Assembly (NCBI RefSeq): GCF_025152745.1
Contig: NZ_CP104040.1
Span: 4,723,501-4,787,500 of the forward strand
Length of the DNA: 64,000 nucleotides
Direction of reading: 5' to 3'
From: Rhizobium sp. WSM4643
GTDB lineage: Bacteria > Pseudomonadota > Alphaproteobacteria > Rhizobiales > Rhizobiaceae
Shown: piece after piece, positions 38,439 through 47,503 of the stretch
How positions within the stretch are numbered: position 1 is the stretch's first letter
Layout of the letters: every line of letters begins with the position of its first letter
The notes under the pieces: generated by a model
Databases searched by the model: none
What the model was told of the DNA's origin: nothing
What the model saw: the letters and a program-made list of their open reading frames with translations, nothing else
Position numbers and translations under genes: made by a program

Positions 38439-38527
38439 CGCCGGCAAATTTCAAGACGGAATAAAGCATGTCGCGCAAAACTATGCAGCGGTTGGGCGAT
38501 AAAGGCATGCGTTGGAGATGAGGACCT

Positions 38528-38566
38528 AAAGCGCGAGGAGCGATCAGAAAGATCGCGACGCGCTTT
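38528..38566. repeat. Nested palindrome at the end of the small membrane protein gene
   Basis: AAAGCGCG and CGCGCTTT enclose GCGATC-AGAAA-GATCGC. It lies between the convergent GT-C-like gene and the small membrane protein gene and may end transcripts from both sides, though no T-tract is present. Confidence 0.6.
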
Positions 38567-38811
38567 CAGTGTGTGGCACGCGTGGCGCGGCGAAGGCGCT
38601 GATTGGCGTAGAGCCCGAGCACGAAGAGCATGAGGCCGCCATTATAGCCGAGCACGGCATAGACGAATGCGACAATAGACACCGGCCCGGGCGAGGTTAT
38701 CGCCGCCAGCGCGAATGTCATTCCGATCAGCGCCGCGACCAACGCTATCACGCCTGCCGAACGCATCTGCCCGGCGCTGACGCCCAATGCTGCTGCTGTG
38801 AGAATAATCAT
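38566..38811 (-). CDS. Small membrane protein of unknown function
   Basis: 81 residues from ATG 38811 (GGAAGG SD). Two TM helices (SAGVIALVAALIGMTFALAA and VAFVYAVLGYNGGLMLFVLG) and a basic C-terminal tail. Family not recognised. An in-frame ATG at 38865 is possible but lacks an SD. Confidence 0.65.
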   Translation of the reverse strand: MIILTAAALGVSAGQMRSAGVIALVAALIGMTFALAAITSPGPVSIVAFVYAVLGYNGGLMLFVLGLYANQRLRRATRATH

Positions 38812-39030
38812 TTCAGCACCTTCCCAGTGATAACGAGGGGAAGCATAGGAAGGGCCAACTAACAAAGATTTACCGGCGGTCCTCGCCGAAAAGCCTTTGT
38901 ATTGCGGTGGTTAGCAATCCCTTTCTGGTAAAACGCATATTCTAACTATCCGTTCCGCAACAAAACATATTTACTCGATCTTGTTGTTATTCGCCCGGCT
39001 GCAACGAGTGCATGTGCAGGATCCCAGGAG

Positions 39031-39156
39031 ATGAGCATGCTTGATGCAATGACGACGAACCCCTCGCGCGACCGATCGCAATGGCCGGGAAAACCGATCC
39101 CAATGCCAGTGCCGATCTTTCCGTTTGCCGCCGTTGGACATAGAAAGAGGGGATGA
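39031..39156 (+). CDS. Possible 41-residue leader ORF overlapping xseA
   Basis: ATG at 39031 directly after CCCAGGAG (a second ATG at 39037 has better SD spacing). The frame reads [20 protein letters not shown] and ends at TGA 39154-39156, which overlaps the xseA ATG as ATGA. The overlap would couple translation of xseA to this ORF. No family recognised; it could equally be an untranslated leader. Confidence 0.35.
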   Translation: MSMLDAMTTNPSRDRSQWPGKPIPMPVPIFPFAAVGHRKRG

Positions 39157-40733
39157 GCAACGTCTTCGACGGCGATTCGCCGACCAACCTTGCCGAATAT
39201 TCGGTTTCGGAGCTTTCCGGCTCGATCAAGCGCACCGTCGAAACCGCTTTCGACCAGGTTCGCGTGCGCGGCGAAATATCAGGCTATCGCGGGCCGCACT
39301 CCTCGGGCCACGCCTATTTCGCGCTGAAGGACGATCGCGCCCGCATCGACGCCGTCATCTGGAAGGGCACCTTCTCGCGGCTGAAGTTCCGTCCGGAAGA
39401 GGGCATGGAAGTCATCGCCACCGGAAAGGTCACCACCTTTCCGGGCTCTTCGAAATATCAGATCGTCATCGAGACGCTGGAGCCGGCCGGCGCCGGCGCG
39501 CTGATGGCGCTGATCGAGGAGCGCAAACGCAAGCTCGGCGCCGAGGGCTTGTTCGATCCCGCTCGTAAGAAGCGGCTGCCCTTCATGCCTGGCGTGATCG
39601 GCGTCGTCACCTCGCCGACCGGCGCCGTGATCCGCGATATTCTTCACCGCATCTCCGATCGTTTTCCCGTGCATGTCCTCGTCTGGCCGGTGAAGGTGCA
39701 GGGCGAGGGGTCCGGTGAGGAGGTGGCAAACGCCATCCGCGGCTTTAATGCGCTGGAACCTTCAGGCGCCATCCCGCGCCCGGATGTGTTGATCGTCGCG
39801 CGCGGCGGTGGCAGTCTGGAAGATCTCTGGAGCTTCAACGACGAGATCGTCGTGCGTGCTGCGGCCGAAAGCGAAATACCGCTGATCTCGGCCGTCGGGC
39901 ACGAAACCGACTGGACGCTGATCGACTATGCCGCCGATGTCCGTGCTCCAACGCCGACCGGGGCCGCGGAAATGGCGGTGCCCGTCAAGGCGGAGCTCGA
40001 GGCGCAGGCCGCCGCTCTTGCCGCGCGCCTGCAGGGCTGCGTGAACCGGCAGATGGATCAGCGCCTCCAGTCGGTGCGGGCGCTGATGCGGGCATTGCCG
40101 TCGCTCGATCAGCTTCTCGCCTTGCCGCGCCGCCGTTTCGACGAGGCGGCAGCCGGCCTCGGCCGCGGGCTGGAGCTGAACACCATCAACAAGCGCCGCG
40201 GCTTCGAGCGCGTCGCCGCGCATCTGCGTCCTGATGTGCTGTCCAATCGCATCGCCGAGCGCCGCCAGACGCTGAACGAGCGGATAGTGCGGGCCGAGCG
40301 CATGGTCGAGCGGCTGTTCGACCGCTCGAAATCGCGCGTCGACCGCGCCGAGGCAATTCTCTCGTCGCTGCCTGCCCGGCTGAAGACCCAGACCGACCGC
40401 GGTCGCGAACGCCTTGGCAATCTTTCGCGCCATGCCGATACGGCAATCCGCCACCAGCTGACCCGGGCGCGCGCCGAGCTTTCTGCGCAGGACCGCGTGC
40501 TGCAGTCGCTTTCCTATAAGAATGTGCTGAAGCGCGGCTACGCCGTCATTCGCGATGAAGATAACAGGCCGGTCTCGCAGGCTGCTCAACTCTCCGCCGG
40601 CATGGGCATCGCCATCGAATTCGCCGACGGCCGTGTCGGCGCCATGACCACGGAAGGCGGAACGCCGCCGGCCGGCGCCAGGAAGCGCAGCGTAAGACCC
40701 GCAGACCCGCCGAAGCAGGGAAGCCTGTTCTGA
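39153..40733 (+). CDS. xseA: Exodeoxyribonuclease VII large subunit
   Basis: 526 residues, slightly longer than E. coli XseA because of C-terminal extensions common in rhizobia. N-terminal OB-fold ([21 protein letters not shown] start), catalytic domain ([52 protein letters not shown]) and a long coiled-coil region. With XseB it degrades single-stranded DNA to oligonucleotides. GAGGGG SD precedes ATG 39153. Confidence 0.98.
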   Translation: MSNVFDGDSPTNLAEYSVSELSGSIKRTVETAFDQVRVRGEISGYRGPHSSGHAYFALKDDRARIDAVIWKGTFSRLKFRPEEGMEVIATGKVTTFPGSSKYQIVIETLEPAGAGALMALIEERKRKLGAEGLFDPARKKRLPFMPGVIGVVTSPTGAVIRDILHRISDRFPVHVLVWPVKVQGEGSGEEVANAIRGFNALEPSGAIPRPDVLIVARGGGSLEDLWSFNDEIVVRAAAESEIPLISAVGHETDWTLIDYAADVRAPTPTGAAEMAVPVKAELEAQAAALAARLQGCVNRQMDQRLQSVRALMRALPSLDQLLALPRRRFDEAAAGLGRGLELNTINKRRGFERVAAHLRPDVLSNRIAERRQTLNERIVRAERMVERLFDRSKSRVDRAEAILSSLPARLKTQTDRGRERLGNLSRHADTAIRHQLTRARAELSAQDRVLQSLSYKNVLKRGYAVIRDEDNRPVSQAAQLSAGMGIAIEFADGRVGAMTTEGGTPPAGARKRSVRPADPPKQGSLF

Positions 40734-40735
40734 CT

Positions 40736-41329
40736 ATGCGGATCCTGCTGGTGCTTACCCATCCGTTGGAGGACAGTTTCGCCGCCGCCGTGGCAAGGAC
40801 CGCGCGCGAAGCGCTGGAAGCGGCAGGCCATACCGTCGATCTGCTTGATCTCTATGCCGAGAATTTCGATCCACGCCTTTCGAAGGCCGAGCGCGGCGGC
40901 TATTTCGACGTGCCTTATGACACGTCAGCCGTTGCCGATATCGTTGCCCGCCTGAAGGCGGCCGATGGTCTGATCTTCGTCTTTCCGCAATGGTGGTTCA
41001 ATTTTCCAGCGATCCTGAAGGGTTTCTTCGACCGTGTTTTCGCCCCCGGCGTCGCCTTCAGCCATGATGCGGCCGGCGGCCGTATCGTGCCGCAACTGAC
41101 CCATATCAGGCTGCTTTATGCGCTGACGACGACAGGCTCGCCCTGGTGGCTGGTGCGTCTCTATATGGGCGATCCGGTGCGCCGGCTCTTGAAGCGCGGC
41201 ATCGCCGCCTTCTGCTCGAAGAATCTCGTCTTCCGAATGCTCAGCCTGCACGACATGGACCGGGCCACCGATGCAAAGCGCAGGGCGCATCTCGATCGCG
41301 TGCGTAAGCTGCTATCGGCAATTCGATAG
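40736..41329 (+). CDS. NAD(P)H quinone oxidoreductase, flavodoxin-like fold
   Basis: 197 residues. MRILLVLTHPLEDSFAAAVA and FVFPQWWFNFPAILKGFFD are diagnostic of the MdaB/KefF/NQO-type FMN/FAD quinone reductases. Starts 2 bases after the xseA stop and is probably co-transcribed. Likely protects against quinones by two-electron reduction. Convergent with a MarR gene. Confidence 0.93.
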   Translation: MRILLVLTHPLEDSFAAAVARTAREALEAAGHTVDLLDLYAENFDPRLSKAERGGYFDVPYDTSAVADIVARLKAADGLIFVFPQWWFNFPAILKGFFDRVFAPGVAFSHDAAGGRIVPQLTHIRLLYALTTTGSPWWLVRLYMGDPVRRLLKRGIAAFCSKNLVFRMLSLHDMDRATDAKRRAHLDRVRKLLSAIR

Positions 41330-41332
41330 GCG

Positions 41333-41833
41333 CTATTCGAAGTCAGCAAGAAACTTGCGCAGCAGCCTGTCGAGTTCCGCCTTGTCGGCGGCGCTCAGAT
41401 TTTTCGACAGCCGGTGCTGATTGGCGACATGCGCATCGACCGCGGTTTCCACCGTCGCAAGCCCTTTCTCCGTCAGCGCGATGAGCACGCTCCTGCGATC
41501 CTCCGGATTGAGGATACGTTCGACGTAGCCCGCCTTCTCCAGCTGGTCGATGCGGTTCGTCATCGTGCCGGAGCTGACCATGGTCATCTCCAGGAGCTCC
41601 CCCGGCGAAAGCCGGTGAGGCGCGCCGGCGCGGCGAAGCGTCGCCAGCACGTCGAAGGCGGAGGATGAAAGCCCCTGCTGCGTGAGCACGGCCTCCACCT
41701 CGCGGCCGAGATGCGTACTCAGGCGTTTTAGCCGTCCGAGGATGCCCATCGGTTCGACGTCGAGATCCGGCCGCTCCCGTCGCCATTGCGCCAGGATCTT
41801 GTCGACATGGTCCAACTTGCGGTCTTCGCTCAT
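41333..41833 (-). CDS. MarR-family regulator (exporter-linked)
   Basis: 166 residues with a MarR wHTH: LSSSAFDVLATLRRAG, GELLEMTMVSSGTMTNRIDQ and the wing VERILNPEDRRSVLIALT. Divergent from an EamA-family exporter; a perfect 20-bp palindrome lies between them at 41853-41872, only 20 bases upstream of its start. It probably represses itself and the exporter until a phenolic or xenobiotic ligand binds. Confidence 0.95.
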   Translation of the reverse strand: MSEDRKLDHVDKILAQWRRERPDLDVEPMGILGRLKRLSTHLGREVEAVLTQQGLSSSAFDVLATLRRAGAPHRLSPGELLEMTMVSSGTMTNRIDQLEKAGYVERILNPEDRRSVLIALTEKGLATVETAVDAHVANQHRLSKNLSAADKAELDRLLRKFLADFE

Positions 41834-41852
41834 GCTCCATCGATATCATTCA

Positions 41853-41872
41853 TTATCTTGACGTCAAGATAA
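41853..41872. promoter_or_regulatory. Palindromic operator between marR-type and eamA-type genes
   Basis: TTATCTTGACGTCAAGATAA is a perfect 20-bp palindrome in the 81-base divergent spacer. A half-site TTATCTTGA recurs at 41890-41898 in the exporter leader. Size and position suit a MarR dimer controlling both directions. Confidence 0.8.
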
Positions 41873-41914
41873 GAAGGTGTAGGATCAGTTTATCTTGAAA
41901 TAGAGATTCTTGAT

Positions 41915-42826
41915 ATGAAGACAAATTCACGCTATATCGCCGATCTTATGGCAACCGCGCTCGCCCCCGCCATCTGGGGAAGCACCTATATCGTCACCAC
42001 CGCTTTCCTGCCGGCCGGATATCCGCTGACAGTGGCGATGCTGCGCGCCCTGCCGGCCGGTTTGCTGCTTCTCTTCCTGGTCAGAAAGTTGCCTTTCGGC
42101 ATCTGGTGGGGAAGGACTTTCATTCTCGGCGCGCTTAACTTCTCGTTTTTCTGGCCGATGCTCTTTGTCTCGGCCTACAGGCTGCCAGGTGGCGTTGCCG
42201 CAACGGTCGGCGCGGTGCAGCCGCTGATCGTCATCGCTTTGTCGCGGCTTTTTCTCGGCAAGCCGATCCGGCCGCTTGCCGTGCTGGCCGGTCTCGCCGG
42301 CATGGCCGGCGTCGGATTGCTGGTGCTGACGCCGAAGGCGGGCCTCGATCCGATAGGTGTCGCTGCCGGTCTCGCCGGCGCCGTTTCGATGGCCTTCGGC
42401 ACGGTGCTGACGCGACGCTGGGCGCCGCCGGTCTCAAACCTCACCTTCACCGCTTGGCAATTGACGGCGGGCGGCATGCTGCTGGTGCCTTTCGCCCTTT
42501 TCCTCGAACCGACGCCGCCGATCCCGACCGCTGCAAACATCGCCGGCATCGCCTATCTCGGGCTGATCGGCGCAGCCTTGACCTATCTGCTCTGGTTTCG
42601 CGGCTTGTCACGCATCGAGCCCTCGGCGGTCGCCTCGCTCGGCTTTCTGAGCCCGCTGGTCGCGACAATGCTCGGCTGGCTGGCGCTCGGCCAGACCCTG
42701 ACGCCGGCGCAGATCGGCGGTTTCGCCATGGTGCTTGCCAGTGTCTGGTTCAGTCAGCACATAATGAAGCCGGTCAGGCCCATTCGCCCTGCCGCATCAC
42801 CGGAACCCGTGAACCATCCGGCTTGA
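41915..42826 (+). CDS. EamA-family (DMT) exporter
   Basis: 303 residues, ten TM helices in two EamA domains (ATALAPAIWGSTYIVTTAFL, then LTYLLWFRGLSRIEPSAVAS in the second). The N terminus APAIWGSTYIVTT is the typical family start. Divergent from and probably controlled by the MarR regulator through the 20-bp palindrome. Substrate unknown; the arrangement suggests efflux of a toxic compound. The 3' end overlaps the convergent aminopeptidase gene by 53 bases. Confidence 0.92.
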   Translation: MKTNSRYIADLMATALAPAIWGSTYIVTTAFLPAGYPLTVAMLRALPAGLLLLFLVRKLPFGIWWGRTFILGALNFSFFWPMLFVSAYRLPGGVAATVGAVQPLIVIALSRLFLGKPIRPLAVLAGLAGMAGVGLLVLTPKAGLDPIGVAAGLAGAVSMAFGTVLTRRWAPPVSNLTFTAWQLTAGGMLLVPFALFLEPTPPIPTAANIAGIAYLGLIGAALTYLLWFRGLSRIEPSAVASLGFLSPLVATMLGWLALGQTLTPAQIGGFAMVLASVWFSQHIMKPVRPIRPAASPEPVNHPA

Positions 42827-44027
42827 GGCCGTCGATATCGATCTTGTCGGAGCCGATCATCCAGTCGATATGGATCAGGCTGGAATTGCCGCCCTGAACC
42901 TTGATCTGCTCCTGGCTCAGTGTCGCGCCATCGAGGAAGCACTTGGAATAGCACTGGCCGAGCGCGATGTGGCACGAGGCGTTTTCGTCGAACAGCGTGT
43001 TGTAGAACAGGATGCCGCTGGCCGAGATCGGTGAGGAATGCGGCACCAGCGCCACTTCGCCGAGCCGGCGCGCGCCCTCGTCGGTATCGAGCACCTTGTT
43101 CAAGACCTCTTCGCCGCGCGAGGCCTTGGCCTCGACAATGCGCCCGCCCTGGAAGCGCACCTGGATATTGTCGATCAGCGTTCCCTGGTGCGAAAGCGGT
43201 TTGGTGCTCGACACATGGCCTTCGACGCGCAGCGCATGCGGCGTGGTGAACACTTCCTCGGTCGGGATGTTCGGATTGCAGGTGATGCCGTTCTTGGCGG
43301 TGGACGCGCCGCCATGCCATTCGTGCCCGTCGGCAAGGCCGATCGTCAGGTCGGTGCCCGGTCCCTTGAAATGCAGCGAGGCGAAGCGCTCGCCGTTCAG
43401 CCAGGCGCTACGCTTCGCAAGATTACCATTGTGTTCGGCCCAGGCGGCGACAGGATCGCTGACATCGACGCGCGAGGCGGCAAAGATCGCCTTGGCAAGC
43501 TTGGCAATGGCGATCGGTTCCGGATCGTCGGGGAAAACCACCTTGGCCCAGGACGGGTTCGGATAGGAGACGATGTTCCAGTTGATGTCGAAATTCGAGA
43601 TCTTCTCCAGCGCCGGCTTGTAGGCGGTGGAGTTGGCGCGATTGGCGCGGCCGACTTTGCCGGCATCCTGCTCGGACAGCAGCATCGGATTGTCGCCGGC
43701 AACCGCAAGACGGGCCGCCCCGTTGGCATAGGCCTTGGCCATGCCCTCGTAGAGCCAGCCGGAGGCGCGGTCGAAGCTCTCGTCGCTGCCATACCGATAG
43801 CGCGCCAGCGTCGTTTCCTCATCGGAATAGAAGGCGGAGACCAGTCCGGCGCCGGCCAGATAGGCATGTTTGGTGATCAGGCGGACGAGCGGTAGCGCCA
43901 CGACAGGTGCGGTGATCACCAGGTCCTGACCTCTTTGCAACTGAAGCCCGACCTTGACGGCGACTTCCGCAAGCTTTTCCAGCTTGACGGGATCAACGGT
44001 GTTCTGGCTCTGGGGCATGAAAGTCAT
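42774..44027 (-). CDS. Aminopeptidase, M29 family (AmpS/thermophilic aminopeptidase)
   Basis: 417 residues, M29 length. Motifs: EVFTTPHALRVEGHVSSTKP, ARRLGEVALVPHSSPISAS, LFYNTLFDENASCHIALGQC and the C-terminal IHIDWMIGSDKIDIDG contain the metal-binding Glu/His/Asp set. Bimetal exopeptidase of broad specificity in the cytoplasm. Its C-terminal codons overlap the convergent exporter gene. Confidence 0.95.
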   Translation of the reverse strand: MTFMPQSQNTVDPVKLEKLAEVAVKVGLQLQRGQDLVITAPVVALPLVRLITKHAYLAGAGLVSAFYSDEETTLARYRYGSDESFDRASGWLYEGMAKAYANGAARLAVAGDNPMLLSEQDAGKVGRANRANSTAYKPALEKISNFDINWNIVSYPNPSWAKVVFPDDPEPIAIAKLAKAIFAASRVDVSDPVAAWAEHNGNLAKRSAWLNGERFASLHFKGPGTDLTIGLADGHEWHGGASTAKNGITCNPNIPTEEVFTTPHALRVEGHVSSTKPLSHQGTLIDNIQVRFQGGRIVEAKASRGEEVLNKVLDTDEGARRLGEVALVPHSSPISASGILFYNTLFDENASCHIALGQCYSKCFLDGATLSQEQIKVQGGNSSLIHIDWMIGSDKIDIDGLKPDGSRVPVMRQGEWA

Positions 44028-44151
44028 GGTTCAACCTGCCTTCTGTCATCGACTGTGTGAGGCTGGAAGACTTAGACCCGTTTGCGGCGAAAATGAAGCG
44101 CGCCGCTGCCGAATTGCAGCGGCCGGATTATGTCTGGCCGGTTGCTGCGCT

Positions 44152-44835
44152 TTAAGCTGCGGCAGGCAACTTGAGCAGGATCGAATTATGCTTCTCGAGG
44201 AATTCGGTCAACCGTTGCGAATAATCTGCGCCAACGGCGGCCTTGACGCTTGCCCGCTCGGAGAGAGCCTTGCGCCAGCATGTCACCCGCTCTAGCCCTT
44301 CGAAGATGTCATTGTCGCCGAGCGTGTCGAAGAGATCGAAATACCGAAAGACCGGCGCGAAGACGGCGTCGACGAGGCTGAAATCGTTGCCGGCGAAATA
44401 GGGGCCGTCCGTCAACACCCTCTCGACAGTTGCGAATTTGGAGATGAGCGCCGTGCGCTTGGCCTCCAACTGCGCGGCATCCTGCGCCGTCTCGTAACCC
44501 CAGAGATCAGAGAGCACGGAGGAACCGAATTCCATCCAGCCGCGATGGCGGGCACGTGTCAGCGGGTCTTTCGGATGCAGCGCCACACCTGGCTGTGTTT
44601 CCTCCAGATATTCGCAGATGACGCTGCTTTCGAACAGGACAGCCTCGCTGCCATCCTCCTCCTCGATCCGCAGCAGCGGCACCTTGCCGAGCGGCGAGAT
44701 CTTCAGGAACCAGTCGGGCTTGTTGGCAAGATCGATATTGATGCGCTCGAAGGGCACACCCTTTTCAAGAAGCGCGATCGCGGCGCGTTGCACATAGGGG
44801 CAGAGATGATGGCTGACGAGGGTAAGGTTGCTCAT
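44152..44835 (-). CDS. Glutathione S-transferase (Cys-type)
   Basis: 227 residues: N-terminal thioredoxin fold LVSHHLCPYVQRAAIAL with catalytic Cys12 (omega/lambda-like instead of Ser/Tyr), the cis-Pro GKVPLL, FESSVICEYLEE glutathione site, and an all-helical C-terminal domain (FSLVDAVFAPVFRYF). Such GSTs catalyse thiol transfer or dehydroascorbate-type reductions. Divergent from a MarR-type regulator with two repeated operator-like sites. Confidence 0.95.
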   Translation of the reverse strand: MSNLTLVSHHLCPYVQRAAIALLEKGVPFERINIDLANKPDWFLKISPLGKVPLLRIEEEDGSEAVLFESSVICEYLEETQPGVALHPKDPLTRARHRGWMEFGSSVLSDLWGYETAQDAAQLEAKRTALISKFATVERVLTDGPYFAGNDFSLVDAVFAPVFRYFDLFDTLGDNDIFEGLERVTCWRKALSERASVKAAVGADYSQRLTEFLEKHNSILLKLPAAA

Positions 44836-44856
44836 GGCGGTTTCCTTGGTAATGAG

Positions 44857-44876
44857 GATAGATGTAAATGCATCTA
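44857..44876. promoter_or_regulatory. Operator-like site 1 upstream of the GST / MarR genes
   Basis: GATAGATGTAAATGCATCTA contains TAGATG/CATCTA arms with a 6-base spacer. A near copy at 44900-44919 lies 43 bases away (four helical turns), so two dimers could bind the same face. Spacer between divergent GST and MarR genes. Confidence 0.65.
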
Positions 44877-44899
44877 ATATCGCTTGCGGCGGAATTCAA

Positions 44900-44919
44900 G
44901 ATAGATGTAACTGCATTTA
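44900..44919. promoter_or_regulatory. Operator-like site 2 upstream of the GST / MarR genes
   Basis: GATAGATGTAACTGCATTTA differs from site 1 at two positions and ends on the A of the proposed MarR start codon. Consistent with autoregulation. Confidence 0.6.
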
Positions 44920-45362
44920 TGTCCGAAAAATCGTCAAATCCGAGCGAAGCGGTCACTTCTGCCTGGACGAGCATCATGCGCGCCCGCGAACGGTTGCTCG
45001 CTGCCATCGAAGCCGACCTGAAAACGGCCGGCATGCCGCCGCTTGCCTGGTATGACGTGCTGTGGGAATTGGCGCGCTCGCAAGACGGCAAGCTGCGCCC
45101 CTACGAGATCGAGGAGCGGACATTGCTGGCCCAGTATAATCTTTCTCGCCTGCTCGACCGGCTGGAAAAAGAGGGCCTGGTCCGGCGCGAGGTCTTCGCC
45201 AAGGATGGACGCGGCCGCTGGGTGGTGATGACGGATGCCGGCCGAAAGCTTCGCGAGCGCATGTGGATTGTCTATGCCAGATCGATCGAGACCCATATCG
45301 GCTGCAAGCTTGCTGAAAACGAGGCGAAGGCGATCGCCGGCCTGCTCGACCGCTTCCTCTGA
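44919..45362 (+). CDS. MarR-family regulator (GST-linked)
   Basis: 147 residues from ATG 44919 (MSEKSSNPSEAV). wHTH: MPPLAWYDVLWELARSQDGK, LLAQYNLSRLLDRLEKEG, wing VFAKDGRGRWVVMTDAG. An in-frame ATG at 44868 falls inside operator-like site 1 and would encode an unusual extension, so the shorter start is preferred, although its SD is weak. Probably represses the divergent GST gene and itself. Confidence 0.9.
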   Translation: MSEKSSNPSEAVTSAWTSIMRARERLLAAIEADLKTAGMPPLAWYDVLWELARSQDGKLRPYEIEERTLLAQYNLSRLLDRLEKEGLVRREVFAKDGRGRWVVMTDAGRKLRERMWIVYARSIETHIGCKLAENEAKAIAGLLDRFL

Positions 45363-45836
45363 TCAGGCAATCAGTGGCGCGGCGACAGCCTTCAGCACCT
45401 TCAATGCATCCCTCGGATCGAGCCGCACCTGCAGGCCGCGCTGCCCGCCATTGATATAGACGAGCGGCTCGCCAAGCGCGGCCTCCTCGATCGCCGTCGG
45501 CACGGTCTTCTTCTGGCCGAAAGGACTGATGCCGCCGACATGATAACCCGTCAGCCGCTCAGCATCGGCAGGCTTCATCATGCTGGCCGATTTGCCGTGA
45601 AAGGCGCTCGCCAGCTTCTTCATGCTGACCTCGCGGTCCGACGGTACGACGACGCAGACCGGTTTGCCGTCCACCTCCGCCATCAGCGTCTTCAGCAATC
45701 GATGCGGCGCCTCGCCGAGCGCTTCTGCCGCCTGCAGCCCGACACGCTCGGCATTGGGGTCGTAGTCATAGGTATGGATCGTGAATGCGATGCCCGCCTG
45801 CGAAAGAACCTGTGTCGCGCGCGTGGTCTTGGACAT
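45363..45836 (-). CDS. ybaK: Cys-tRNA(Pro)/Cys-tRNA(Cys) deacylase YbaK
   Basis: 157 residues from ATG 45836 (GAGGGAAAG SD). YbaK/ProX editing fold: GEAPHRLLKTLMAEVDGKPV, VPSDREVSMKKLASAFHGKS with the catalytic Lys (LLKT), GGISPFGQKKTVPT. Removes Cys misloaded on tRNA-Pro. Convergent with the MarR gene; upstream yffB-like gene is 33 bases away on the same strand. Confidence 0.95.
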   Translation of the reverse strand: MSKTTRATQVLSQAGIAFTIHTYDYDPNAERVGLQAAEALGEAPHRLLKTLMAEVDGKPVCVVVPSDREVSMKKLASAFHGKSASMMKPADAERLTGYHVGGISPFGQKKTVPTAIEEAALGEPLVYINGGQRGLQVRLDPRDALKVLKAVAAPLIA

Positions 45837-45868
45837 CTCTTTCCCTCGTGAGTTCATCCGGTCGCCTG

Positions 45869-46219
45869 TCAGCCGCCGAATGCACCGGCGTAAATCTCCG
45901 GCTTGAAGCCGATCAGCAATTTCCCCTTCGCCTCCAGCACCGGCCGCTTGATCATCGACGGCTGGTCGAGCATCAGGGCGATCGCTTTCTCCCGGGTCAG
46001 GTTCTCGCGCTCCGCGTCGGGCAATTTGCGGAAGGTGGTGCCGGCGCGGTTGAGCACGGTGTCGAGGCCGGCCTGGTCGATCCAGGCTTCGAGATGGGTG
46101 CGGTCGATGCCCAGCGCCTTGTAATCATGAAACTCATAGGCGACGCGGTGTTCTTCCAGCCAGCTGCGCGCCTTCTTCATCGTGTCGCAATTCTTGATGC
46201 CATAGATGGTGACGGCCAT
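45869..46219 (-). CDS. ArsC/Spx-family protein (YffB-like)
   Basis: 116 residues: YGIKNCDTMKKARSWLEEH with a single active-site Cys, LNRAGTTFRKLP and MIKRPVLEAKGKLLIGFK are typical of the YffB group of ArsC-like proteins. They have a thioredoxin/glutaredoxin-like fold and probably reduce glutathione mixed disulfides rather than arsenate. Same strand as ybaK. Confidence 0.94.
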   Translation of the reverse strand: MAVTIYGIKNCDTMKKARSWLEEHRVAYEFHDYKALGIDRTHLEAWIDQAGLDTVLNRAGTTFRKLPDAERENLTREKAIALMLDQPSMIKRPVLEAKGKLLIGFKPEIYAGAFGG

Positions 46220-46339
46220 GCCCGATCGATCTCCCTGTGATGGCGCGAGATAACATGCACGAGGGCCGGCGCAAACGCCGTGCGACGTTTTATCCCCCGA
46301 GCGCGTCGACGATCGAGGCAGACAAAGCCGGCCTGTGGC

Positions 46340-47401
46340 TCAATTCTCCAGCGTGCCGGCCTTGCGCGAAGCCTTGCTGGGTTCGTCGCAGGCGATCTTC
46401 ATCAGGTCGCCGCGCCGTCGCACCAGCCGGTCGGATGTTCGGGTCAGGATCAGCCCGTCCTGCGGCGCGCTAAGCTCGATGCTGCCGCCCGGCTGCCCTG
46501 GCCGGGTGATGATCGTCACTAGGCGGTCGCCTTCCGCAATCCTCTCGCCGATATTGCGATGAAAGAGCACGGCTCCACCTTCCGGAGCGCGGATGATCTC
46601 GACATTGTCGAGCGGCACGGCCGGACCGGAAAATGCCGTTGCCGCCGGCTTTTCGTCGGCGACGATCCCCCGTGCCGCGAGGAAACGCCAGAGCCCGTCG
46701 GCGTCCTTTTTCACCAATACCGGATCGACGTCGCGTTTGCCGCGCAGCTCGACGGTGACGGAAAGTCTGCCGGGCAGCTCGAATAGGCGTTCGCCGGGAA
46801 TTTCATATTTCCATGCAAAGCCGACGGCCTCCTCGAAGGCCGAGCTTTCGCCATCCGAAAGCAGCACGGCTTCCATGTCGAGTGCAGCGGCAAGATCGGC
46901 CGCCTCCGGCCAGAAGGCCTCGTCGATATAGGCATATTGCAGCGATTCATCGTCGCAATGCAGGTCGAGCACGAGATCGGCCCCGAGCGCCAAATGCAGC
47001 AACTGTCGCTTCAATCTGTCGGTAGCCGGATAATCGTCGAGGTCTTCGATCAGCGTCGGGCGATCGGCCAGGGAGATCCGCGGAAAGTCCCGGTTGAAAT
47101 TGGTGCGCGAGCCCAGGTCGAAACGGCCCTGCAATTCGCCGAAATGCGATTGCGCCGCACCGATCGGATTGGCCTGCGGCACGATGGTGATATTGCCGGC
47201 GATCCCGCCTTGGCTTTCCGCCTGCCGCAGCCTCTCGCAGAGGAAATGCAACAGCACCGTTCCCGGCAGCTCGCCGGCATGCAGTGCCGCCTGGATATAG
47301 GTCTTCGGCGCCTTCGGATCGCCGCCCGTAAAGCGCAGCACCGGCAGCCGCCACTCCGCTCCCGGCGTATCGCCCGGGATGATGATCTCTGAAACGTCCA
47401 T
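46340..47401 (-). CDS. Succinylglutamate desuccinylase/aspartoacylase family (M14-like) protein
   Basis: 353 residues from ATG 47401 (GGGGAG SD). Zinc-ligand motifs QAALHAGELPGTVLLHF (His and Glu) and LVLDLHCDDESL (His), and NFNRDFPR for substrate carboxylate binding. These zinc hydrolases cleave N-acyl amino acids or similar amides. C-terminal beta domain (GGAVLFHRNIGERIAEGDRL) resembles a lipoyl-like fold common in the family. Stands alone. Confidence 0.92.
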   Translation of the reverse strand: MDVSEIIIPGDTPGAEWRLPVLRFTGGDPKAPKTYIQAALHAGELPGTVLLHFLCERLRQAESQGGIAGNITIVPQANPIGAAQSHFGELQGRFDLGSRTNFNRDFPRISLADRPTLIEDLDDYPATDRLKRQLLHLALGADLVLDLHCDDESLQYAYIDEAFWPEAADLAAALDMEAVLLSDGESSAFEEAVGFAWKYEIPGERLFELPGRLSVTVELRGKRDVDPVLVKKDADGLWRFLAARGIVADEKPAATAFSGPAVPLDNVEIIRAPEGGAVLFHRNIGERIAEGDRLVTIITRPGQPGGSIELSAPQDGLILTRTSDRLVRRRGDLMKIACDEPSKASRKAGTLEN

Positions 47402-47503
47402 GCTGATTTCGCTCCCCGTTTGCACCAATGCCGGAACAGGCTTTCGGAGCTTTATGCGCGGAAATCAGGCAAGCGCAAGCCGAGATCCGCGGACTCTTTG
47501 CCC

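Noticed and set aside
36906..38447. A 513-residue frame antisense to the GT-C-like membrane protein
   Set aside because: Shadow frame, hydrophilic low-complexity product; the plus frame has clear TM helices.
41915..44027. Frameshift between the exporter and aminopeptidase genes because their 3' ends overlap
   Set aside because: Both proteins have complete, typical C termini; a 53-base convergent overlap is simply compact packing.
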